DNA from: Acidimicrobiales bacterium
Lineage (GTDB): Bacteria > Actinomycetota > Acidimicrobiia > Acidimicrobiales > Acidimicrobilacustridaceae
DNA length: 13,959 nucleotides
Direction of reading: 5' to 3'
Assembly: GCA_023264135.1 (NCBI GenBank)
Contig: JALQSZ010000016.1
Span: 1 to 13,959 of the forward strand
Part shown: in pieces, positions 1 to 9,900 of the stretch
Layout of the letters: each line of letters starts with the position of its first letter
Numbering within the stretch: the first letter of the stretch is position 1
Notes under the pieces: model-generated
The model's database searches: none
What the model was told of the DNA's origin: nothing
Seen by the model: only the letters and a program-made list of their open reading frames with translations
Program-made: the position numbers and the translations under genes

Positions 1-1861
1 AACGAATGCCATCAAGTTCCTCAGCAAAGAGCGCAGCAACCTCACGAAATTCCAGCGTTGCTGCTGCGGCCGCCATTGCTGCATCGGCCCGCAGTTCGCG
101 CGCAACATCGTGGGCGTCGATGAGTTGGTTGCGATCCTCAAAGGGAACGTCGAACATCGTCTCGAGCAGCTTGTCGAGCGTGTCGGCCCACACCGATGCC
201 AGTTGCGGCTCTCTACAAAAGAGTGCGAACTCGCTCACGACATCGATAAACGCAGCAAGGTTTCCAACAAGTTCGATTGAGCTGCCGCTGATGTCGTCGT
301 AGGCGACAACACCGGTCAGTGTTTCTCGTGGTTCGGTTGATTGCACCAGAATGCCGTTCAGCAAGCGGTCGATGGCGATCCGCCAGGTACCCGCTTCGAT
401 ACCGGCTGGGTAGTTCCATGGTTCGGCAGCTCGATAGGTGTCGTCGATGCCCCAATGCACTTGGAGGTCGGTCAGCCATCGATCGATGGTGGCGAACCCG
501 TCTTCGTCGATGTTGAATCGACGGCGCACAGGTTCGAGCGCAAGAAGTTCCAATACTTTGCTGAGCTCGAGGCGATTCCCCACTGCGTCGAACAACGCTG
601 CGATCGCATCGGCGATCGGGGTCGAGGTGCTCGTTGTTTTGTCAATGATCGCAATAGGAAGTTGCAGACGCGCGCCTGGAGCATCGTCGGCGCTGATCTC
701 GTGGAACTCGGCACCCATCACCGGCCCCACAAGCGGTGCATAGGTTTCGAGATCGGGACAGATCACGATGATGTCGCGCGGATGCAAGGTTGGATCGGCT
801 GCTAAACGATGCAAGAGCGCGTCGCGCAGCACTTCGACCTGTCGCGTTGGCCCGTGACACAAATGCACTTCGAACGAACCGTCTCCGCCCTCCAACACCT
901 GCTTTTTCGAGGCGGGAATCGCGAGCGGTTCGTCGTGGGCAATCGACTGCTGCAACCGACCAAGAATGGATGGTTCAGACGATGCCGACAATGTTTCCAA
1001 TTTTGGAAACGCACGTGCGAGCAACGCCATGGATTCCAAACCCGCTCGCGACCAGGAACGCAACAACGGATTGTGCATGTCGTTGGCGAGATCGAGATGG
1101 CTGCGCAGTTCATCGCCAAGTTCCGCGGCACGGAGATCGGCAATTCGATCGGGCGTTGGAAACACCGTGTACACAGCGAGATCGAGCACGGTCGAGAGTT
1201 CCGCGAGCAATGACACTTTGGCCGGGGAATACACATCGAGCCCGAACACCGACAGTCGACCAGGAAGCGCTTGTTGAACAGCAGCCGCGTCGAGATGGCC
1301 GCGTGCATCAATGAATCGTTCGCCGGTAGAGTCGCCGAGTAACTCGTGCACCGCGTGCCACAACTGGAACTGCCACACCTTGTCGGCCCGCAGCGGCTGC
1401 ACCGGATCGGCTTCGGTGCCCTTCGCCCAGCTTGCGGGCATTTCCGGGCGATACACCGAATAGCGATCGAAGAGCTCGGCGATTCGCTGCGCGGTGGCCA
1501 GCGGGCTCTTGGCCCCGGCGAAACCGGGAGCCAACGCAGGCTGGTCGGTCAGCAACCCAAGAAGGGTCCAGCGCAGTCGCTTGACTGCCCACGGGTCGCT
1601 GGCGGCACGCTCGACTCCGATGGCGTGGAGGTTGAACTCGTTGGGGAACCAGAAATGAACGTTGGTGAGAATGGCCTCTCCCCGACCGTCGTCGAGCAGA
1701 TGGCCAAGCTGTTCGATCAGCCAATCGCGGGTGCCGGCGGTGGGCACCACGATGATGTCGGGCAGGAACGGATCGGCCAGGGGCGCGCGCAAGCGTTCTG
1801 CCAACAGGGGCAGCAAACGTTGCGCCGATTGCGCGGCAAATACCTGAGGTTTGGTTGTCAC
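1..1861 (-). CDS. recC: RecC, exodeoxyribonuclease V gamma subunit (N-terminal 620 codons, 3' end outside window)
   Basis: RecC is the non-enzymatic subunit of the RecBCD helicase-nuclease. It splits the duplex, holds the 3' strand and scans for Chi during double-strand break repair in the cytoplasm. The reading frame is open from a GTG at 1861 to the left edge, 620 codons with no stop. An in-frame TAA abuts the GTG, so no longer start exists. No strong Shine-Dalgarno is seen. RecC landmarks in order: TAGTRDWLIEQLG near residues 41-53, LFDRYSVYRPEMPASW at 130-145, NPLLRSW at 264-270, and CHGPTRQVEVLRDALL at 335-350 followed by DIIVICPDLETYAPLV at 363-378. The last two match the best-conserved core of the family (CHSPMREVEVLHDQLL in E. 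coli, recalled). WGIDD at 470-474 and TWRIAIDRLL at 492-501 also fit. Full RecC is about 1100 residues, so over 40% is missing, and recB and recD would be expected further left. It is divergent from the surface-protein gene, with a 67-base gap. Confidence 0.93.
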   Translation of the reverse strand, partial: MTTKPQVFAAQSAQRLLPLLAERLRAPLADPFLPDIIVVPTAGTRDWLIEQLGHLLDDGRGEAILTNVHFWFPNEFNLHAIGVERAASDPWAVKRLRWTLLGLLTDQPALAPGFAGAKSPLATAQRIAELFDRYSVYRPEMPASWAKGTEADPVQPLRADKVWQFQLWHAVHELLGDSTGERFIDARGHLDAAAVQQALPGRLSVFGLDVYSPAKVSLLAELSTVLDLAVYTVFPTPDRIADLRAAELGDELRSHLDLANDMHNPLLRSWSRAGLESMALLARAFPKLETLSASSEPSILGRLQQSIAHDEPLAIPASKKQVLEGGDGSFEVHLCHGPTRQVEVLRDALLHRLAADPTLHPRDIIVICPDLETYAPLVGPVMGAEFHEISADDAPGARLQLPIAIIDKTTSTSTPIADAIAALFDAVGNRLELSKVLELLALEPVRRRFNIDEDGFATIDRWLTDLQVHWGIDDTYRAAEPWNYPAGIEAGTWRIAIDRLLNGILVQSTEPRETLTGVVAYDDISGSSIELVGNLAAFIDVVSEFALFCREPQLASVWADTLDKLLETMFDVPFEDRNQLIDAHDVARELRADAAMAAAAATLEFREVAALFAEELDGIR

Positions 1862-1928
1862 TTACAAGACCGGCTCATGCACCGGGTACTCCGCCGAGAC
1901 GTCATGACACTGACGATAGATTGCGCCT

Positions 1929-3485
1929 GTGACACTCCGCCGCTTCGCCCAATGTTCTTTGGCCATTGCGCTCCTACTCGCCTCGGTTGTTGGCGGTCTC
2001 GCGCAGGTCAGTCGTTCGAACCATCCTGCCTCGGCCACCAACCCGGCGCCGATGATCATCGAGCAGAACCCGACCCTCACTGGGTGCGGGAGTGGTTCCG
2101 ATGCGGTATCCGACCCGAAGTATGTCGATCTGTCATTTACAGGAGCAGTTTCGATCGTCATCGATTGGGGCGACGGAGCACAGACGACAGCCAACGCCGC
2201 TGGTCTGTTCCCGCATACCTATGCCGATACCAGCGCTCACACCATCACTGTCACCGGAACGTTCGAACATATGGGTCAGTGGCAGTACGCGGGCGAGGGT
2301 CGTGCGTGTCTTTCCGGAGTCACGCAATGGGGCGACACCGGCATGACCTCGCTTTTTGAATCGTTTCAGAGGTGGAACAACCTTCAGTTCATCCCAACAA
2401 ATCTCCCCAGCACGGTGACGAACACGCAATACCTCTTCGGCAATCGCGACTTCACTGCGCAAATGAATAGTGCGATTGCAACGTGGAACATGACCAACGT
2501 GACTCTTTTGTCCTACATGTTTTCCAACAACAACTTTGCCGGAAATATCTCCGGTTGGAACGTGTCTAACGTGACCGACTTCCGTGCGCTCTTCGGTTCG
2601 GCTGGCACATCTACGTACTCGCTGTTTAATCAGTCACTCGCATCATGGAATTTGCACGATGGCGCTGACATGACGACTGGTTTTGGCTGCCCACCGCAAT
2701 GGTCAACTGCGAATTGGACTGCGTCACTCGTCGGCTGGGCATCGGATCAAACTCCCGCTCATAACGTGCAGCTCGATGCGTGCGGCAAGCAGTGGTACGA
2801 CAGCGCGCAAAGTTCACGCAACTATTTGGTCAACACTCTTGGCTGGACCATTACGAACGACGGCGGCAGCGTTCCGTCGCCTCCGACCTCGTCTTCGTCA
2901 TCATCGAGTTCAAGTTCGAGTTCGAGTTCAACGTCCACCACTACGCCATCGTCGTCGACAACGGCAACCACCCTGCCAAGTTCTCCTATTGGTAGCGAAC
3001 TTGCACCAGGTTCTGCGAGGGCACTCGTCGGCGGTCAACTTGTTGATGTCGTCATCACCACGAACCCCGACGGGTCTATTCAACTTTCTGTTGGCGGCGA
3101 AACCTTCACCATTCCTTCCGATTCATTCCGATCGGGTTCGACGCTCACCCTCACGGGAACGGGAGCGCTCGCCGGCAGCGCCGTGACCGTGCAGTTGTTT
3201 TCCACACCGCAACTTCTTGGGTCGATTCCGGTGTCGAACGCTGGAACGTTCTCCGGCTCTGCCACGATCCCAAGTAGCACTCCCGCGGGTACTCACACGT
3301 TGCAGATCGTGACCACCGCAGCAAACGGAACCCCGGTAATCGTGGAGCTCGGCGTCACCATTGAAGGCACCTCGGCGTTGCCGATCACCGGTGCAGTTTT
3401 ATGGCCTGCATGTATCGGCCTCGTGTTACTCGGACTTGGCGCTCTTGCCGTCGTTGCACGACGCCGCTTTACCGTTCCTGCATAA
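1929..3485 (+). CDS. Sortase-anchored (LPxTG) surface protein with BspA/DUF285-type repeats and a serine stalk
   Basis: This is a predicted secreted protein covalently attached to the cell wall; its ligand is unknown. Residues 1-26 form a signal peptide (MTLRRF, then a Leu/Ala/Val core, then GLAQ). Residues ~66-112 resemble a PKD-like fold with the IDWGDGA motif. Residues ~130-260 carry the DUF285/BspA-like signature: WNMTNVTLLSYMF, then GWNVSNVTDFRALF, then FNQSLASWNL. A Ser/Thr-rich stalk spans ~320-352. A beta-rich module lies at ~360-480. The C-terminus is a classic sorting signal: LPITG at 484-488, a hydrophobic stretch, then ARRR. DUF285 proteins are known surface repeat proteins in mycoplasmas, Firmicutes and others, often in adhesion. 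The start is GTG; no good Shine-Dalgarno and no in-frame upstream ATG was found, so the exact start is moderately sure. It converges with the small minus-strand gene at 3519. No sortase gene is in the window. Confidence 0.88.
   Translation: MTLRRFAQCSLAIALLLASVVGGLAQVSRSNHPASATNPAPMIIEQNPTLTGCGSGSDAVSDPKYVDLSFTGAVSIVIDWGDGAQTTANAAGLFPHTYADTSAHTITVTGTFEHMGQWQYAGEGRACLSGVTQWGDTGMTSLFESFQRWNNLQFIPTNLPSTVTNTQYLFGNRDFTAQMNSAIATWNMTNVTLLSYMFSNNNFAGNISGWNVSNVTDFRALFGSAGTSTYSLFNQSLASWNLHDGADMTTGFGCPPQWSTANWTASLVGWASDQTPAHNVQLDACGKQWYDSAQSSRNYLVNTLGWTITNDGGSVPSPPTSSSSSSSSSSSSSSTSTTTPSSSTTATTLPSSPIGSELAPGSARALVGGQLVDVVITTNPDGSIQLSVGGETFTIPSDSFRSGSTLTLTGTGALAGSAVTVQLFSTPQLLGSIPVSNAGTFSGSATIPSSTPAGTHTLQIVTTAANGTPVIVELGVTIEGTSALPITGAVLWPACIGLVLLGLGALAVVARRRFTVPA
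2905..2928 (+). repeat. Hexanucleotide tandem repeat in the serine stalk
   Basis: Four consecutive 6-base units read cgagtt, caagtt, cgagtt, cgagtt, and encode part of the poly-serine stalk of the LPxTG protein. Because the unit is a multiple of three, slippage would change stalk length without shifting the frame. The surrounding tract, roughly 2885-2960, is Ser/Thr codons throughout. Confidence 0.7.
3378..3482 (+). other. Cell-wall sorting signal (LPITG, hydrophobic segment, Arg tail)
   Basis: Residues 484-518 of the surface protein read LPITG, then about 21 mostly hydrophobic residues, then ARRRFTVPA. This is the three-part sortase substrate signal. Sortase would cut between T487 and G488 and join the protein to peptidoglycan. 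It is direct sequence support for a monoderm, Gram-positive host. Confidence 0.85.
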
Positions 3486-3518
3486 CAATCGCTCAGCGAC
3501 GCAATTCGGTCTGTGCAG

Positions 3519-3914
3519 TTACGAACACTTCGCAGCGATAGTTGTGTTGAGTTGCGCTTGAGCCGCGGCGACATCGGCCGTGGCTGTCGCGCCGACTGCA
3601 CTCACAATCGTGCTGTTCGTGGAAGAACCGGCAAGTGCCTCACCAAGCGCACGCTGTGCTGTTGCCAATTGGCGTGCAGCATCTGCAGTCACCGAATTGG
3701 GTGCCACCGATGCCACACCATCAAGTTTGTTGGCGTAATCGAGGAACCCGCTCGCTGGTGTTCCGGATTTCGACACCGACGCCATGACATCGGGAAGGTT
3801 CGAAACTTTTGTGCAGAACGAATCTTCGTGCCTCCACCACATGACTCCAGCGGTCGTGCCAACCACAACGACGACGGCGAGAACAATCAGTAGAACCTTG
3901 CGTCGAGTGATCAT
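3519..3914 (-). CDS. Small membrane-anchored protein with two cysteines, coupled to the giant gene
   Basis: I do not recognise a named family. The 131-residue product starts MITRRK, followed by a very hydrophobic segment at ~7-25 (Leu/Val/Ile), then MWWRHE. This suggests an N-in anchor with about 100 residues outside the membrane. The outer part has exactly two cysteines, C34 just after the membrane and C130 next to last, so a disulfide closing the domain is plausible. Residues ~76-127 are Ala/Gln/Thr-rich and probably helical. The ATG at 3914 overlaps the TGA of the giant gene by one base (TGATG). A GGAGA lies 12 bases upstream (3927-3931), a long spacing, so translational coupling probably drives expression. 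The anchor resembles that of the giant protein (TRRR/TRRK, hydrophobic run, W, basic residue). It may be a partner or assembly factor for the giant protein; that is inference. Confidence 0.8.
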   Translation of the reverse strand: MITRRKVLLIVLAVVVVVGTTAGVMWWRHEDSFCTKVSNLPDVMASVSKSGTPASGFLDYANKLDGVASVAPNSVTADAARQLATAQRALGEALAGSSTNSTIVSAVGATATADVAAAQAQLNTTIAAKCS

Positions 3915-6900
3915 CAGAAATTCACGTCTCCGCTAAATCCAAAGATGTCGATATAGACCGATCCAACAATAGAGAACGGTGCAAAAGTGAATCCGCCGTT
4001 GAGAGTCACCTGCGCGAGCGTCGCATTCAGGGTCGTGAAATACAGACTTGCATAGACCTGCACATCTGCCGTGAGGGTGAAGATGATGGAAAAATTCGAA
4101 AAACTGTGGTCGGTGAAGGAATACTGCCCAGAACCGGTGACGATTGCCTCACCATCGAAATACACCCCGAGAAATCCAACCGATGGATTCTCTTGGATTT
4201 GCAATCCACCCCCGATGGACAAACTCAAAGAAACGACCGCTTGATCGCTGAATGTCAGTGCGATGTCGACGTCGACGACATACTCTTCGCCCAAATAGAC
4301 CGAGCCATCGATGGATGCGGAATCCACAATCTCACAGGTCGTGCAGTGTGTGTAATCGAAGGTGAGAACGAGAAGTTTGGTCTGATTCGATTCCTGCGCT
4401 TGTTGCTGCGCGTTGGCATTCGCTTCGGTCGCGGTCTCGACCTGAGTATTGAGGTCACCCAACGCAGTTGATGCATCTTGCACGTTTTGGTTTGCGGTGC
4501 CGAGCGCAGTCGTCGCGTTCTCCACCGTCGCTTGTGCCTGATTGACTCCAGCGTCTGCCATCACGAGATTGGTCTGGGCATCCTGAAGAATGTCGCCAGC
4601 GAACGCGAGTTCATTTGTTTCCTGCGCAAACAGCGCCTGGGATTGTGCGTTCGCAAGGTTCTGACGCGCCGTTTGATACTCGGTTTCGGCCTGAGCGAGA
4701 TTGTTGGTCGCCGTCTGCTGTCGGTCTCGTGCCGCGACGAGATTGTTCACTCCTTGTTGACTGTTTTGCTGTGCTGTTGTCAGCGCCGCACTCTGAAGGC
4801 CTGCGATTTGTTGATAGTTCGCTTGCAATTGCTCGGCCTGCATCAGGTATCGAAGCGCAGAGATCGTCTCTGGCAGTGATCCGTTTTGTCCAAACAGACT
4901 CGAGACGTTTTGTTCCACTCCGTTTCCGGGCGAGAGCGCTTGCTGCATTTCAGCGCCAGTGGCTCCCCCATATAACACCAACTGCACGATGCCGCCGGCG
5001 CTGTAGGAACAGTTGGCAATATCGAACGACAACTGCACTGATCCGGTAAAGGCACCTGCTGAAATTCCGACATTGAGTGAAATACCACTAGTGGGCGTCT
5101 GCTGTTGGTTGACAGCGTTTTCATTCGAGAGCACGAGTGGCTGTGTTCCTCCCGCAACAAGTGGTGACAAGTTGATGCCATCCGGGAAGCCAAAGGTCAC
5201 TTCTCCAGCAAGTGTGTAATACGTCGTGGATCCACTGCGATAGATCTGACCAGTAAGAATTGGATTCCCCGACCACAAGTTGCACGAGGTTCCTGTGGTC
5301 TCGAACACAACGTTCATGACATACGTCCACGGTTGCGACGTGCCGGGAACATTGGGCAGGTATTGCGAAGCCGAATTCTTCGTGACTTGGAAGTTCGCGT
5401 TACCGGTGAGGCCCCGAAGCTGTCCGCCGCTCACCGAGCCTGTCAGGTTCACCACGCCATTGGCGGTGAGCGGCCCGCTCAACGTCACCACTGTGGCATC
5501 GTCAAACAAGCCAGGGTTGAACGTTGCAGTTTGCGTCGCTGATTCTGTGCCGTTGGCTCGTTGGAAGGTCACGTCCGTCGTCGTTGCGAATCCAGCGAGA
5601 AGTGCATCGGCGGTCGATGGTGTCGTAAACGAATAGGACCCTGCCTGCGCTCCAGCAAAGGTGTACGTACCCGAAACCGTTCCGCCAATCGCCGGTTCAA
5701 GTTCACTAGCAATCGGGGCCACGGCGGTGAGCGTGAACTCCGTGGTGCTCGTCACCGTGACCGTCGCGTCGTCGTAGGAATAGTTCGTTGTCTGGAGGGT
5801 CGCGTTTGTCGCGATGATCGTGAACGTCGACACTCCAGTCGAAACATTGACGTTGTAATTGAGTGCGAATGCACCAGAGAGCGAATCTCCCGACGGGAGT
5901 GCATATGTCTGTGCGGGAAGGTTCTGCGATAGCGAATCGATGACACCGTTTTGAATGATGCCGGTCAGTGAAATGTTCGTTGTCGTACCAAGTAGCGGAA
6001 GTGACCCGCCAATCACCACCGTGCTCGAGCCACTTCCCACTGTCGAAAGACTGAGAGCAGAAATGGTCACATTCGAAAGTTGCGTTCCTCCAAGCGTCAG
6101 GCTTGGCACTGTGCCCGATAACAACAACGAACCGACCGGTGCTGTCGTTGTCGCAGGAGAGACCGTTCCCGAGAGTTGAATCGAAACTCCATCAATCGTT
6201 GTTGTTCCGCTGACGTTGATTTTCGCCGTTCCCGACGAAATCGCGAATGACACCGTGGCGTTGGAAAGCGTGAGCCCCCCGAGTTGCAGGGACGGAACAA
6301 CAAGCTGGTCAGAGGTGGCAAAGGTCGTTGGATCGAGCGACAACGAGACAGCGCCCATCAATCCGCCGTCCATGACGAGCACCAGGCCCGGTTGGACGTT
6401 CGTTCCATTCACTGTGCAGCCATTTGGCGCAATCACAAGCGAGGCCGAAGACGAGGTAAGGAATCCCGCGCCGCCGATGTTCACACCGGGAGACGTTCCA
6501 CTCGCGAGATTGATCACTGCACAGGTTTGCTCAGCTCCAAGCGCCACCGTCAACGCGGGCGTCGCAGTTGCTGGAATCCCAAGTGGCTGAGCAAGCGCAG
6601 GTGGAAGGAGTACCGAACCATTCAGAGTGGTTGTTGATTGCGCAGCGGTCAGCGAGATCGAAAACGACGTGTTCGTCACCGAAAGACCGGAGACTCCAAA
6701 CGCGTTTGACCAACTGCTCGAAGTCGTCGGCGTAAACGTTCCACTCAATGTCGCACCGGCCGAGCCAGTCGAGAGGGTGCCCGCGAATGTCATGGATTGG
6801 ACCGTTGGGGAACCACCTTGTTGCAACGTTCCCGACGTAAAGGTGCCAGTGCCTGAAACATTGACTGTGGCGGTGCTGCCATTGACGTTCACCGTGAACC

Positions 6901-9900
6901 CAATGGTGTTCATCTGCAACGACATTGCCGACGACGCATCGCCAGCCACGTACCAACCCTGCGGAACCGGCGCGGTAAGCGCAATGGTCGTAGGTGGAGT
7001 CGATGTCACTGCATACGTTGCAACGGCAACCGAGATGTCGGCTGGAAGAACGTTGGAAGTGAGGGCAGCGGGCAATTGCGCGAGTCCCACCGCTGTGAGT
7101 TGCCCCGCAGGAAGAGGAATCGTCACCGGGCCGGCGAGGGTTCCCGCTGGAATCGTCTGCGTCGTTGAAACAGTGGTTGCGTAAGCGGTGACGGCCGGAA
7201 TTGTCCATCCCTCAATCACCGTTTGTGTCCCCAACGGCACCGCGACCGACGTCGCGGATTGGCCGAACTCCACAAGTGCAGGCCCGGTCGCGCCAATTCC
7301 TGACGTGGTGCCAACTCCCGTCACTGTCGTCGGTCCCGTCGAGTTCAGCGTCACCGTAAGAGAAGTGCTGTTCACCAACAGCGGAGGCACATTCACCGTG
7401 CCAGCAGTTCCCGTGAGAGAAACGACTTGCGTTCCCCAATTCATCTCGCCACTCAACGGAACCGAACCTGTAAAGAGTGGACTCGTTGCGGTTGCCTTCA
7501 CTGCGAATGTCGGCGCGCACGACTGCGAACCATCAAGGGCGCAATTCTCGGACAGTGACGCTTGCAACGACGAAAGTGCGAGATCGTGAGCAACCGATGC
7601 ACTTGAAGTGGACGATGTCAGCGAGAGCACGAGTTGCGAACCCTGCACCGAACCTGTTCCCGAAAGTTGCACCGGAGCGAATCCCACAGCGGGAGTCCAT
7701 TGCGTCGGGCCCGTGTTGAAGGAGAGCTGCGTGCCACTACTCGTCACCGTGGCCATTCCGAACAGATTCACCGCCGACGGTCCGCTACCGACCGAAAGCA
7801 CGATCGGCCCAATCGCCGACGTAGGAGTCCAGGCCAATTGCGCCGCATCAATCGTGACTCCGCCACCAAGCGCGATTGGTGAAACGATCATCGCGTTGAC
7901 GTTGAAGTTCACCGCAGACGTTGTCGAACTTGTCGATGCCGTTCCAACAAGCGGAATGTCCACTGCACCGATTGCAACAAGACCACTCGCGGTCATGTTT
8001 GCCTGCGTCAAGGCACCCAATGAGGTTCCTGAAACTTGAATCGCGCCCGTCCCCGTTGTCGGCGAGCCGCTCGCACTAAACGCCGCCTGAGGTATCGGCG
8101 AGGCGACGAAGGTGACCGTCGTCGCGCCATTCCAATTGCTCAATGACCAGAACGGCACCCCGGTTGCGGTGATCGAACCCGTTGGGGTTCCCAGCGCGTC
8201 GGTGGAAACAAAGGGAAGAAAGAGTCCACCTGAACCGAGAGTTGGAGAGGACACGCTCCAGTTCGATGCCAGCGTTACTGTGCCGCCCGAAATCGTGAGC
8301 CCTGCAACTGTGAGTTGGCCAGATGCGTTGGTAATCGTGATTCCACCCGGCAACGACACTGATGCGGAAGTGATTGTTGCGGTAGCACTCGCCGCACACG
8401 TCGGGTTCACCGAGCCATTCACCGTTGCCGCGGTAAGAACAATCTGTTCTTGCGCACCATTCAGAGTTGCCGTTTGCGAGTTTGCAAGTTGTTGAAGCGC
8501 GGTGCAGAACGCTGCAGGAATTTGTCCGCTCGGCAATCCCGAAACAATGAGCGGAATCGAAGCGGTGGTGACTCGATTGAACGAATCGGTCACTGTCAAC
8601 GTTGCCGTACCGTTTCCAGGTTGGGTGCCCGCCACAAACGAAAGTGTCGACAGATCCGTTGCAGTACCACTCGGAAGGTCAATGCCATCGACTGACCACG
8701 AATAGGAATACGGCATTCCTCGAGACGACACCAGCGAAGAAACTGAAACTGGCGCGCCAACGGATGTCACAACATTTGACGCGCCGTTCGCGAGAACAAC
8801 CGTGAGTCCGGTATCACCCCACACCACTTGAACATCGGCGCTCGATGTCGCTGTTGCACCGGTGCTGTCGGTGACAGTCAATGCAAAACTCAAGGTTGTC
8901 GATTGCTCATCGGGTTGCAATAGCGGCGCAGTGAACAACAACGTCGATTGCGAGTCGGACGATCCATTCACCGTCGCGGTGGGTCCCGAGGTTTGTTCCC
9001 ACGAATACGAAAGCGTTCCACCACCAGACCCACTGCCAATCAGCTGTCCTTGTGCTTCGGTTGGCACCTGGAGAGCAGTTCCAGCACTCGCAATCGATGC
9101 GGAAACAGGAACCAAGAGATTTTGAGGCTGCGTTGTTGATGGCGAAAGCGGCGTCGGACCGGCATCAATTCCGTTCGAACTTGTCGCGTCAGCGTTCGAT
9201 CCGCTTGCAAGCGCTGATGATGTGATCGCGCCGGGAACAAGATGAACGGTGATCTGGTCAGAAATCGCGCGCGAACCAACTTGACCGGTGAGTTGGAAAA
9301 GGAGGTCCAGTTCTGTTGTCACCTGCGGAGGCGCGGTAAACGTTGCGGTCAAAGTGGTTGGGTTCTGACCCGGAGGTACCCCATTCCATACGACTGCCGG
9401 TGCAACTTCGCCTCCACAATTGGGATCACTCGGCTGCAAGCACAACTGCGTCCACACAAGTCGGGCCGCCGACGCGAGATCAGCAGCACCGGTCAGTGTC
9501 ACTACTGCAGGCTGTTCGGTTCCATCGGCCGCGAGTTGTGGCGTGACAACAGTGATGTCTTGGCCCGCATCGACAGTGAGCGAACCGGCAACCGGAATCG
9601 TTGATGTCACAACCGATGCGGTGTCGCCGGAGTCGTACTGACTAGTGGCGCTCGCCCACGCCGACAACACAATTTCCGTGGTGGGTTCCTGTGTTCCCAA
9701 TTCCAACGTCAACGACGGTGCCGACGTACCCGGTTGTACGGTCGTCGGTGTCACACAGGTCAAACTTCCGTTCGCTTGTGCCAGTGACGCATTCACGCAT
9801 GTCCACGTCGGCGACGTGACGCTCACCAAGTCAGCATCTTTCGGAACATTGATCACGAGAACGCCGCCATAGGCAACGCCGGTCCCACGGTTCGCGATCG

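Noticed and set aside
1902..1909. GTCATGAC perfect palindrome between recC and the surface-protein gene
   Set aside because: Eight bases is too short to claim as an operator without a second copy or conservation.
1346..2359. Open 337-codon plus-strand frame across the recC start
   Set aside because: It is antisense to clear recC coding sequence, has no recognisable domains, and runs into the surface-protein gene in another frame.
3486..3518. Bidirectional terminator between the convergent genes
   Set aside because: Only a 5-bp TCGCT/AGCGA match with a one-base loop is present and there is no T-run.
3914..3960. Outer-membrane beta-barrel reading of the giant C-terminus (terminal Phe, alternating strands)
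   Set aside because: The LPxTG protein next door indicates a monoderm host and the protein appears N-terminally anchored; a terminal Phe alone is weak evidence.
6531..7208. Open 225-codon minus-strand frame in another phase of the giant gene
   Set aside because: The product is rich in His/Arg/Cys/Trp with no coherent domain, as expected of out-of-frame translation.
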